From positions 9,074,991 through 9,138,990 of the forward strand of contig JAZAYU010000015.1 of the NCBI GenBank assembly GCA_038501625.1: a stretch of DNA of 64,000 bases. Direction: 5' to 3'. Under the pieces are notes generated by a model. That model had not been told where the DNA came from. It worked only from the letters and a program-made list of their open reading frames with translations, and searched no databases. Source of the stretch: Corbicula japonica (lineage: Eukaryota > Mollusca > Bivalvia > Venerida > Cyrenidae). Both the position numbers and the translations under genes were made by a program. This document shows, piece by piece, positions 1-9,848 of the stretch; the stretch's first letter is position 1; every line of letters starts with the position of its first letter.

Positions 1-874
1 ATTTGATTAGTTATTACAAAAAACTTTAAGGCTTGGTCTATTTAAATACCTGTTTCCCCGCCGCAATTCTGAGGTTCTTCATGTATGGAAAAATTGTTTT
101 ATAATCAAATTTAAATAAAATTATATTCCAAAATCACCACAAGTATCTTTGAAACAAAACCAAACAAATTTTCAGCCTAAAAATATACAGCATATCGTAC
201 GGTACATTCGGTGCCCATACATTTTTGTTTAATTTCGTTTTCTTTTATGTTACATAAAAATCGTTTCTAGCCAGAATTTAACTCACGATTCTACATCTAA
301 AAATACCGTATTTATGATAATGAAACATGTAACGCCATAATTTATGTCTTGTACATATCTGTAATCTACATTATAAGATGTTGATATATGTCGATTTAAT
401 AATAAATGGGGTCACCCGTAACAGGGGCACGAAACGAAACAAAATATTTTAAGCACGCTTTAAAATTATTCATCATAGTGTATGTTACAAGTGAAAAAGA
501 GTTGATTATGTTTTTTTCGGTTAAATTCCCAGTCAAAGATATATATTGAATAGAAAATTTCAAAGCATGATGATTGTTAAGTATATAATCGTGTTTTTAA
601 CATTATTATTGAAAGATATAGCCCATCAAAATATTCATGAAGATAGCTGAGATAAAGGTATTACACGCTTTTAATTGTGGAAAGTTATTTATTCTTTTAA
701 TTTTGGAAAGGTATATATTTTCCAAACTTTTCATATTCGTCTCCGTTTAAGGATTTGGTAGTTCAAAACTTCATTTTTTTGAAAATTCAAAGATAACTAT
801 GTTCAGTTATTTTTAATAAATATAAATAATGTTGGTTATTGTTCGATTCTTAATTAAAAGAAACGTTTACGCAC
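1..874. other. Intron or flank of copy A, no gene seen
   Basis: AT-rich sequence with no convincing coding exon on either strand. The part from about 450 to 870 aligns loosely with the intron of copy E (about 26070-26460), which supports reading it as the intron following exon 1 of copy A. The first 150 bases do not resemble the cysteine-rich exon 2. Confidence 0.5.
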
Positions 875-1085
875 CTTCAAGGCTATTTTCCAAAGTCCGA
901 ATCACACTGATTTGTTCTTCAATCTTTTCTTTCATTCTGTTCTGTTCCATCTCCAGCATGAGCATTTTCTGTAGCATTTTATGATCATAGTCAAACCGTG
1001 ATGTACAAACTGGTTCATTGTCATCCAACGATAAAACCGGTTTTTGAACCAGACCTATAACTAAGAACAGATTTACTGCGTGCAT
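875..1085 (-). CDS. Copy A: exon 1 of a short-chain collagen C4-like gene (partial)
   Basis: First exon of the array's gene family. From the ATG at 1085 it encodes a hydrophobic signal peptide (MHAVNLFLVIGLVQ...), then the family block NEPVCTSRFDYDH and the coiled-coil start KMLQKMLMLEMEQN, ending LENSLEG. The exon is 211 nt, the same length as exon 1 of copy E, and ends in phase 1 at a GTGCGT donor (874-869). An upstream in-frame ATG at 1166 would hide the signal peptide, so the ATG at 1085 is preferred by homology with E and F. No cysteine-rich exon 2 is seen in the 874 bases to its left (downstream on this strand), although the E intron is only 720 nt. The partner exon is therefore either beyond the window edge or lost. 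The exon itself has no lesion. Confidence 0.72.
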
Positions 1086-1537
1086 CTTGCGGCGGTTTAA
1101 AACGATGTCTAGTTTTTGAATGAATATCAAACGGTAAGTCGTCTGGATATATTTGCTGGAATACATATGTTTTTACATATGTTTTCTAAGATTTCCTTCT
1201 CTTTTTTCACAGTAACTCTGTTGTTTCTAAACATAAGGCAGATAAAATCTGTTTTACCTTTAGACATTTCAAACACAAGACTTGAATTGTTTATTGCTTA
1301 TTATTGTTTATTAGAGATGTTATTTTAATGTGAACAGACCGAGGTACGTGAAAATCTTTAAATCTACTCGCGAAAGCCCGCAAAAAAGCTTTCATTATGT
1401 TTACTGGGAAGAAAGAAACAACTCTTTGCTTTGTTAGCTTTCCTACCGAATATAAATTAAGTTGTATTTTTATATTATTCATTTTGTTATTTTTATCAGC
1501 GACTTTTAGCAGTTACACACGTTTCAGGGCTGAATGT

Positions 1538-1665
1538 TATAAAACTGGGATTGGAAACCAGTCTCAAATCTCCAGCTACTGATTACTCGTTGCCATTTCG
1601 GACAATTAGATGCTTGAGATTTTAAACTGGTCTCCATTGTCAGTTTAATGATCTTGGTCATCGGA
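1538..1665. repeat. Degenerate FB1 fold-back element upstream of copy A
   Basis: Starts with GTTATAAAACTGGGATTGG and ends with a diverged inverted copy of the same arm. It matches the FB1 fold-back family seen intact at 17837-17975. Related remnants lie at the equivalent place upstream of E (27105-27165) and F (34530-34622), so this insertion predates the duplication of the A/E/F upstream flank. Confidence 0.65.
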
Positions 1666-2544
1666 TTATTATATAAAATAATTGGAAATGAATGAAATGG
1701 TATCTCGTTCTGGACAATAAAAAAACAAATTTTCTTGCATATGACCTGGATTAATTCCAAAACCAATTTATAATTAAATGTTAGAGGAAATTTCGGGAGA
1801 TGTAATGCATTACTCAAGAAAATCTTCAAAGGCTTGGAAAAATAAGAATTTTCAATATAAAACATCATTGCAATGATTAATTTCATTTGCAGAATTTAGA
1901 ATGGATTTCGAAATGTTACTAAGGTTTCATGAAATGTAATCATCAACATTTTAATTCAAAAGATTGCTGCCGGCTTAAAATATGTGAAAAAGGATAAAAA
2001 GGCTCTGACAATACGTACGCGTGGTTGCTTGGAAATTCTGTAATGTCTGCACGTAGCTTTTCCTAAAATGCATATTTCACTTTGTAAAAATATTTTTTTA
2101 AGAAAAAGAACAAAACAAACAACTTATTTGGTCTATAAATAAATAAACGACATGTTAAATTTTATAAAAAAATCAAAATAACAAAAGGTTTCTTCGTATC
2201 TGTACTGATGTTGCAATTTTAGTTAACCCAAATCTGGTTTAAAAACATTAAACAACTGTATGACTGCGCCTGTCAATTATACATGGTCATTTGATAATTT
2301 TGTAGATACATTTCATTGGCATTATTTAGGACTTAAAACCGACACAATGTAGAGGAGGATCTACGCATTGTTATTCGTTAGGTTATTTTGGACCAACAGT
2401 ATAGATCCTGATCAGACAGAACGGATGTGCCCGCATATTTGGATCTACTCTCTCTGCACAGGAGCATAATTATTAGGTCGTGACTATATAATGCAGCTTC
2501 CATGGCCCTATCACTTACATGTACTTTCGAAGTAAAGGTTTGTA

Positions 2545-2660
2545 AAGTAAAAAAGTGAAATATGCATATCAGGAATGGCCACATCCAGCAGACATAGCCT
2601 CCCCACACAGCCAAAAAGTAGAGAGGAAAATAGAGCATGGTATTACAATAATCAGTTTCA
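2545..2660 (-). repeat. REP1 fragment
   Basis: Contains GTGAAATATGCATATCAGGA, then the block read as GCCTCCCCACAC and a GAGAG-rich stretch. This is the minus-strand 3' part of the REP1 family described at 28917-29230. No other function is visible. Confidence 0.55.
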
Positions 2661-3115
2661 AAGACGTCTATTATAATGTCGAAAAACAGTGTTTTTGTTT
2701 TATGCGGTCTAAACAAATTACAGGCTGTCTTAATATGTCAGCAGCTACCTAGATCTCTATGCTTGAAGAAATTAGCTCCCAACGAAAAGTCAATATAAAA
2801 AAAGAGATTTGATTCTAACAACACTTTTAGCTTTTAACAAAACCATATTTATCATTTCATAAAAATAAAAAATAGATAGTTGAGTTTGATATATGGTATC
2901 TTTCAAGACTTGATTGAAACGATTTGGTGCTGGTACAGAACTCTGCAATACGGCAAGATAACAGCGTCTCGTTCTAAGTTAATTATGAAGCAGTATACAC
3001 CATTGTAGATAGATTCCGCAACAAGCCACATTTTATTAGAGGAGGTACTGACCACGTCCGCACTGTCGAGTGGATGGGTGGGTTGGAGTTATTTCACCAA
3101 GACAATTATATTTGT

Positions 3116-3385
3116 TTATATGAGATTCTGTTGGGGCAAGTGTGAGGTTGTTGCAACTTAGAACCTGGTTTAAAGCCTAAGTGGCAAATTGACTTGCCTC
3201 TGACCGTTCCAAGGCGGTTACCCCGAAGGTTCTCTTTCGTAAAGTGTTTGTGGTGTCTTATGTGAAATTGATGTTCTTATTAAAACAGTTCTTATTTTCT
3301 CTACTTTTTTGCTGCGTGAGGACGTCTTCTATTCTGGGTATGGCAATTCCTGATATGCATATTTCACTTTTTTTTTTACATGATT
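3116..3385 (+). repeat. REP1 interspersed repeat
   Basis: Carries the REP1 landmarks in order: TTGGGGCAAGTGTGAGGTTG, AGAACCTGGTTTAAA, GACCGTTCCAAGGCGGTTAC, and the tail GGCAATTCCTGATATGCATA. It is the same element as at 20330, 28917 and 63470, but here the middle is diverged. Confidence 0.6.
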
Positions 3386-3424
3386 TGGCTCAGGCTGTGA
3401 AACACTGCCAAGGCACCCAATTCG

Positions 3425-3525
3425 CAGTACGTTAACAACCGGGCCACCGACACACCACCACTATCACAGTACCATAGTATGTTACTAACCGCGTCACCGC
3501 AACACCACCACTACCTCAGTGCATA
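3425..3525 (+). repeat. Short minisatellite (about 50-bp units)
   Basis: Two imperfect units built on AACCGNGNCACCGNNACACCACCACTA separated by CAGTACCATAGTATGTTAC. The same unit recurs at 37200-37360, so it belongs to the duplicated spacer. Confidence 0.5.
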
Positions 3526-3599
3526 CACACATAAATCGTAATACATCACCAAATGGGCAACCGCAATTCCCTCAAGGGAAGGATGCACAAAATTACTGC

Positions 3600-4330
3600 T
3601 ATGATCATTATATGACGATGAAAGAAATGCCGTATTTAGTGAAAATGCACTATGAAATATAATAATGTGCATCCATCATTTCATGAAATGTTTCCAGAAT
3701 ATGTAATCTTTAAAAGTGTATGGCAAAGACGTAATATAATTAAAGCAGTGTGAAACAACTCCATATATAATTACGACATCAAGTGTATCAGCTTAAGCTA
3801 GATGTAACATATTAAACTAACACTCTTTCCACAGACTTTCAGAAGTCAATTGGGCTTAAAAGTAACAATGCATGGTAATGTAAAATAATTTTGCCTGTGT
3901 CAGAAAAACTTATAATTTTGGCTGCATTGAAAGCATAATAAGACTGAAAGTTACCCAAAATTGCAAATACCAGATTATTTTGCCATACCGAATCGTTTCA
4001 CTTTATCAATTTAAAATCTACCGTATAGGTGGTCACCTTCTATTTATGTTCAGTATACTGTCTTACATGAAGAAATCTGCTGTACACATTAAATTGTTAT
4101 CCAATGCAGGCTATTTGTGTGACAAAATTTGATTAAGAATTTCTAACGTCAGTTTTCCGATATATCACCATCGAGCTCAATTGAAACTAAGAGTAACGTT
4201 GCTAATTCAATATTGTGTAATCTATTTTAAAACTCGCAGCATACAAATTAAGCGACACAAGTCTTTACAAGCTTAAAAACTAGTATCGAAGGCACTATAT
4301 TTGACCTATTCAGAACGGTATTCTTCTTAA
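3600..4330. repeat. Conserved 3' flank of the gene unit (segmental duplication)
   Basis: Non-coding. The run from the GATGAAAGAAATGCCGTATT region to the copy B 3' end aligns with 30250-30880 (3' of F) and 37950-38580 (3' of G). It therefore marks the downstream flank of the ancestral duplication unit rather than a separate gene. Confidence 0.6.
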
Positions 4331-4436
4331 TGGTAAAACCTCCACCAAAATGACAATAAACTTATCCGTTAAATGTGAAATGGAAAATATTCAAAGGAAG
4401 ATATATATTTTCACGCATCTCTCCCAACATATATGA

Positions 4437-5616
4437 TTATTTCGAACACACGGCACACGTTAGCTCACGGCCTTCGATATACGGCGGACAGCGAAGCGGT
4501 CCACATCGCGCTTCCATGAAATAGAACAGTTTCCCATTTTCATCATTTCCTCCACATTCCAATATCTCTGGCTCACCGTCTAGACAGACAAAGTCAGTTC
4601 CATAATGACTGTGATGGCCTCCAGTGAGGTACCCATAGTACTCCAATGTCCATCCTTCATGACACTTGTTCCTAGCGGGGACCATGACGACGCTGCTTCG
4701 TTTTGAATGACAAACGCAGCAAGGCACATTTTCATTATGTATTGGCTTTTTAAAGAAATTGTTCATCTTTCTGCCGTATAACTCATATTCAGCCCCATAG
4801 ATGGTACCTGCATCTTGTACTCCATCCTCATACTCATCCCACAAAGGATCTTCTGGCAAACATCAATAGCTTGAAGCAGCTCCTCTGTTTTTGTAATTTG
4901 ATCCTCCGGCGTAACCTTTATACACAAGCTCTGTCATATTCCCAGGGCATGTTGTCCTTCCCCATCTGATGTACGTTGCTCCTGATCCGTCTAGAGCTTT
5001 TACGCTGTCAATTGTACGTTCAAGGTCACTTCTTTTAGACTTATCATCTGTAATTCAAACCAACCAAAGGCGAGATATATGATGAATTGCTTTTAAACAT
5101 TACTTCCCACGTTTGTGAACCATGGCATGATTCATATAAACATTTGACTGCCCGATGAAGTTTTTCAATTTAATGTTATATACTTTTTTCAGACATTGAT
5201 AGTGTATTTCTTCTATAATTATCAATGACAGGAAAATCGATGACATTCATTAAACAATATGTAAAAAAACCACTGTGACAGAAATTGTGTATTAAATTTC
5301 GACAAATTTCATGATAATTTTATGAAAAACTATCAAAGTTTCATTTTTATACAAAAATCTTACCTTCAATGGTCTTTTCCAAGCTTTTGATCACGTTACT
5401 TTGTGATTCAATTTGATTGTTCTGTTCTTTAAGCTTGTTTCCTTGTTCGACAATTATTTCTTTCATTTTGTTATATTCCATTTCCAACATTAGCATTTTC
5501 TGTAACATTTTATGATCATAGTCAAACCGTGATGTACAAACTGGTTCGTTTCCATCGAAACAATGGACACTCCATTGCAGTATGTACACCAAACTATTTA
5601 CTGTTACAAAACGCAT
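4437..5616 (-). pseudogene. Copy B: short-chain collagen C4-like gene with an in-frame TGA
   Basis: Two exons: 5364-5616 (253 nt, start MRFVTVNSLVYILQ, signal peptide, NEPVCTSRFDYDH block, longer coiled coil ending LEKTIE) and 4437-5047 (611 nt). The intron is 316 nt with a GTAAGA donor and a TTACAG acceptor, joined in phase 1. Exon 2 runs ATYIRWGRTTCPGN, ELVYKGYAGGS, ..., PCCVC, WTLEYYGYLTGG, DFVCLDGEPE, EARCG, and ends CAVCSK. The spliced length is exactly 288 codons, but codon SSY-L-CLPED has become TGA at 4863-4865, about two fifths of the way along. An extra cysteine sits in EILECGG. Everything else is in frame, so this is a recent pseudogene, or a haplotype or sequencing difference. The role is unknown beyond secretion; extracellular matrix or immune-type binding is only inferred for the family. 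Confidence 0.78.
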
Positions 5617-8240
5617 CTTTAGTCTTAAAGAAAGTTTCAGAAAATCAAAAATATTCCTGCTCTGTTTACTCCGGTATCTTTCTCTACTTTGATTAACAAG
5701 ATTGAATGTAAGGTTTGTGGATTGTGGCATTTTTATTTCAGCGATGTGTTAAGTTAAAAGCACCATTCATGGCCAATAAACCAATTAAACTAGAAATTTG
5801 AGAATATAAATTGAACATTTTTGAAATATTTCGTATTGTTATCTATGATTTGGATGATTTCTTAAAAAAATTTACAGAGAAATATATCGAAGTTTGAGTG
5901 AAAAACTTATCAATGCAAAAAACATTATGTACTTATTTTAATTAAAATTAGCAAGAATATTAATAAAATAAACTTCGCAAATTTTTGTCGCCAGAGTCTA
6001 AAGATCTGTTATTAAATAGATTTGAATCGCTTGTAATGAAAGGTTATTCTTCAAGAGACGAATTAAAGACGTTTATATCAGACTCTTCTTAGTTAAATAG
6101 AATAAAAGGGAACTTTGAATGCCATCGAACACGACAAATATGAAACTATTGCAGGCTCGGTTTGATTGAGCCTGTTCATGGACAGTAATGGAAATGCATA
6201 TTACTGTCCACGCCGTCTAGCTCCGGGTTGAGCGCAACTCAATATTTACACTAATAAACAGTACAATTTTGACCATCCCAAACGATGGTTTGCATATGGC
6301 GGTGGACATTGAACCTTCAATGCGGTATTTTCAGATTAATACCATTCCATGTTTAGCGGTGTATGGTCCCCAGATAAAAGAATGGGTTTGCCCTAAACGA
6401 GAAAGGCTTTTAAGACAAATTATGATTTCACCACATGGTACACTTAACTTCCTCATAATCCAATAAGAGCCAGGTTCACAAGTGACGTCTAATAAAAAAC
6501 AAAATACGTTTGCAAGAGAAAATAAGCAAAGCACTGAAAGTGTTGAAAGACTGTCGGCGTTAAAGGAAACTAAGTTTAGTAACATGAGTAAGGCTCGTCT
6601 GGTTCATTATCAAGAAGGCGCTCATTTCAAAGTCAATTATATAATAATGCTTATTTAGAAGACAACCTCTTTTAGTAATCTCCCGACGACAGCAGACCAA
6701 AATGTAAGCAATCTCCGATAACAGCAGACGAAAGTGTGATAAACAGTCTAATGTGCCTGGCCATTTAAAAAATAAATACTTAAAGATCATATTATCATAA
6801 GATGAAAACTGAAAATAATTTATTTGAAATCAATCAGCAAATAACAGAAATAATTAGTTTTTAGTAAAATATACGGCACAGTTTTTGTTTTGATGCATGC
6901 GCACGTTTATTTTTAGAGCGCATGTATTTGTTCTTTCATAGATGGTGGGGAAACCAGGTGAGCAGCTAGCCAAATCGAAATGATACTGTTTCGTCAATTT
7001 TTCTCAATAAATTGCAGGATATGAAGAATTTTTGTACTTTATATCTGCACTACTTTTCCGTAAGATATAAATATCGCCACAGAACCTCGCATGTTTGGTT
7101 ATATATATATATGAATTGATACATCGAAGTTAAAAACTGCGTGTCACTAGATCATTATTTTCTGACCCACCTTACCAAAGACATTTTATTATATTTTTTA
7201 TATCGTTTTTATACACGTCAACAAACAAAGATACGATTTAATTAAACAAACTTTAAAGAAAACATTTAACTCAGCGAATTGTTTAATCGTTACTCCATAC
7301 TTAAAGTATGACACCCCACTAATATTATATTCGTAATTTTTCTCATATGTGTGATCGATATTCTAAAGTGCTTAGCGACCCCACCTGCTACTAACACCCA
7401 TTCGTACCCTTATCCTCCATATAGTATTATTTGTTCTTCATTTTTTATTATTTGTTGACAAACTTCAATAAAATTATCCCAATATCTTTCCCCACCCCTC
7501 TTACATTTGTAACAAAATAATGAAATGTTTTTATTTCAATCTGAAATTAACTGTTATTCCATACAATATGTCTTTATAGTGCTCTTACAACTTTTTAAAG
7601 CATACTGTCGATTCTAAGATAAATAAATATATTAGTTGTTAAATAAATGTATTAGTTGCATTCAAATGCTTAAGACCGTTTACTTATAAAAATCACGCAT
7701 TTTCAAAGTTTTGAAGTTGTCCCCCTTCCGTCCGAATATGCTTGTCTTGTATTTCATGTTATTCTTTGTGTGGAGGATAATCCTGTCTGCTATCTACAAT
7801 TTCATCCTTTATTTAATGTACGGCTTAATAATCGTCTTTGGTTCATATATCTGAACATATGTTAAAGAGTGATCATATTTGCTGATGGAGATGGCTTTAT
7901 TCATGCAGATGATATATTCTTATTAATAAGTTAATAGGTCAAATACTAACAAACTTATGGGCATTTAACTTAAGTTAAATTTAAGTTTAGGGGCTACAGG
8001 ACAATGCAGCAGCAAACGCAGCCGCCGACGCCGCCGCCGAACAAAAGGATCCATTCGTGTCTACATGCTACTGCAGGTGACACAATAATTAGCACTCTCA
8101 TACAATGAATTTAACATCATTAAAAATCGAAACAAAAATGTGCGACGAGAGCGAGCATATATATAACACGGCGGAAATTCTAAATAAAGACCAACATTCT
8201 AACGAAATTTTTCTAGAGAAGTTTAAACTTCAGAGCCGTC
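5617..8240. other. Non-coding spacer upstream of copy B
   Basis: AT-rich and without a credible gene. It contains one REP2 element at 6145-6280 and a short GCC-rich patch at about 8015-8045. ORFs here are short and have no family features. Confidence 0.5.
6145..6280 (+). repeat. REP2 interspersed repeat with palindromic core
   Basis: Recognised by TATTGCAGGCTCGGTTTGAT, then a palindrome around CAGTAATGGAAATGCATATTACTG, then GGGTTGAGCGCAACTCAATA. The same element is at 8652, 15965, 32755 and 40558 (plus) and at 14085 and 43890 (minus). Confidence 0.65.
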
Positions 8241-8651
8241 TTTTTTTGTTAAAATATCATGCTAATGACCGATAAGCTTTTTGGAAAGCTAAAACTTGTA
8301 TAACTTAGAACTGGCATTGCGCTTCCTCTAGAGTTATCTGCCAATGGATGTCGAGAAATGGGAGAATCTTCAACAGACTCATTAACTTGAACGTTAATGA
8401 ATAGAATGTTCGGTGATATGATAGTGGACATTACCTTCCGACATTTACGGCGTCTCTAAAATGAAAAGATGTTTAAGGTATACACTCAGGGGACCTGAGT
8501 TATTAAATTGGTCTGTCCGCGGAAAGGGAAGACCATTAAGTGAAGTTGCTAATGCCGTATTTAGTAAAAATGCGCTCTGAAAATAATGTGCATCCATCAC
8601 TCCATGAGAAATGTTTTCAGAATATGTAATCTTCAAAAGTGTATGGTAAAG
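8240..8651. repeat. Displaced 3' flank of the gene unit, joined to intron sequence
   Basis: Matches the sequence 3' of F and G (about 30070-30365 and 37795-38075), including the stretch read as GACATTTACGGCGTCTCT. In F and G this flank is followed by about 1.3 kb and then exon 2. Here it stops at 8651 and is followed directly by REP2 from the gene intron, so it marks a deletion that removed exon 2 of copy D. Confidence 0.6.
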
Positions 8652-8790
8652 ACTATTGCAGGCTCGGTTTGATTGAGCCTGTTCATGGGCAGTAATGGAA
8701 ATGCACATTACTGCCCACGCCGCCTAGCCCCGGGTTGAGCGCAACTCAATATTTACACCAATAAACAGTACAATTTTGATCCATCCCAAG
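8652..8790 (+). repeat. REP2 interspersed repeat at the copy D deletion junction
   Basis: Begins TATTGCAGGCTCGG and contains the palindrome GGGCAGTAATGGAAATGCAC / ATTACTGCCC. In copies C, F and G the same element sits inside the intron. Here its first base coincides with the breakpoint. Confidence 0.65.
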
Positions 8791-9116
8791 TGACGGTATG
8801 CATATGGCGGTGAACATGGAACCTTCAATGCGGTATTTTCAGATTAATACCATTCCATGAACAGCGGCATATGATGTTTTATGGCTGTGTTTTCTGTGTG
8901 TGGCGATCCCTGATATGTGTATTTTATTTTTTTAGGTAATGAAAATACGCCGTTTTGCCTTGACTTAAGCTCGGACTATGATTTTGTTTCACCTATTTCG
9001 TCACCTGAGTGCAAAAATGGTATACTTCCATTGAAATAAAAAGGAATTATACCGTCATTTGGCGCTCAGGTGACAACCTATTCTTATTTAAAATTCACAT
9101 ATGGTCTTTAATTTTA

Positions 9117-9300
9117 TAAATGATATTGCCTCTACCTGCACAAATAGCGCTACTGTGAATTTCAAATGATATTGCATCTACCTGTGAGCGAACCCGCACC
9201 GGCACGGCGAGAGCGCCTAGCCTTAAGATTCCTACAAAGCAACCAACTGAGCTAGCCGGGATAATCCCAAAGGAGGTTGATCGGATAGATCTGATATACG
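9117..9300 (-). repeat. tRNA-derived SINE in the copy D intron remnant
   Basis: On the minus strand it reads TAGCTCAGTTGG (A box, 9241-9252) followed 60 nt later by GGTTCGCTCAC (B box). A GGCG-CTCT-CGCC hairpin between them resembles the long variable arm of a class II tRNA. Equivalent copies are at 16435, 33375 and 41020 in the same intron position, so insertion preceded duplication. The downstream half holds two near-repeats of GTAGATGCAATATCATTT. Confidence 0.6.
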
Positions 9301-9616
9301 CTATCATCACTGCATGACATCGGTTATTTGCATGATAAATTCGAATAAACTTTAAAGAATTTATTAAAGGAATATATTGATAATAATGTTGATCAGGGTT
9401 ATCCAATCAAACTTTTTTAGGGTTGTCTTGGTTAACTCAATAGGTAATTGGTTTTACACGGCGTCGTCACTACAGGGATTGCTCCTCAGAAGGGACAATA
9501 TCCTTTTTATATAAATTGTCATTTACATTTGCGTTTGCAAGGTGACAAAAGACCAGGCAAAATGCCAAAATGAACTTGGGCAAATTTGTTTGATGTAAAA
9601 CATTTGAAAATGTTAC

Positions 9617-9848
9617 CTTCAATAGTTCTTTCCAAATTTCGAATAATGCTGTCTTGTGCAACAATCTTATTCCTTTGTTCTTCAATTATATCTTTAACTT
9701 TAGTTTGTTCCATCTCCAGCATGAGCATTTTCTGTAGCATTTTATGATCATAGTCAAATCTCGATGTGCATATAGGTTCATTTTCACCCGAACAGTAAAC
9801 TATCCGTTGCCATAGAAACAGCAGAATAGCTGCAGCTACACAACGCAT
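9617..9848 (-). pseudogene. Copy D: orphan exon 1 of a short-chain collagen C4-like gene
   Basis: The only undamaged second-type exon 1 in the window (232 nt). It starts MRCVAAAILLFLWQRIVYCS (signal peptide), then GENEPICTSRFDYDH, KMLQKMLMLEMEQTKVKDII and a coil ending SIIRNLERTIEG. The exon ends in phase 1 at GTAACA (9616-9611). Spliced to an F-type exon 2 it would give 286 codons. No exon 2 follows: intron sequence continues to about 8652 and then jumps to the 3' flank, a deletion of about 2.4 kb relative to the F unit. The next exon 2 on this strand belongs to copy B, 4.6 kb away, and has its own exon 1. Copy D could act only if it were spliced over that distance, for which there is no evidence. 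Confidence 0.75.

Noticed and set aside
4863..4865. TGA in copy B as recoded or selenocysteine codon
   Set aside because: Other members have leucine there and no supporting RNA structure was seen; a plain nonsense change is simpler.
9117..9300. A functional tRNA gene
   Set aside because: A and B boxes are recognisable, but a clean cloverleaf with paired acceptor stem is not, and all copies sit in the same intron context.
9095..9406. 103-codon minus-strand frame repeated at 16405 and 40989
   Set aside because: It is the translation of the SINE and adjoining duplicated intron. It recurs only because the DNA is duplicated.
5047..9617. D exon 1 spliced to B exon 2 as an alternative first exon
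   Set aside because: The phases would fit, but the 4.6-kb distance, the intervening B exon 1 and the visible deletion of D's own exon 2 make a relic more likely; no evidence either way without transcripts.
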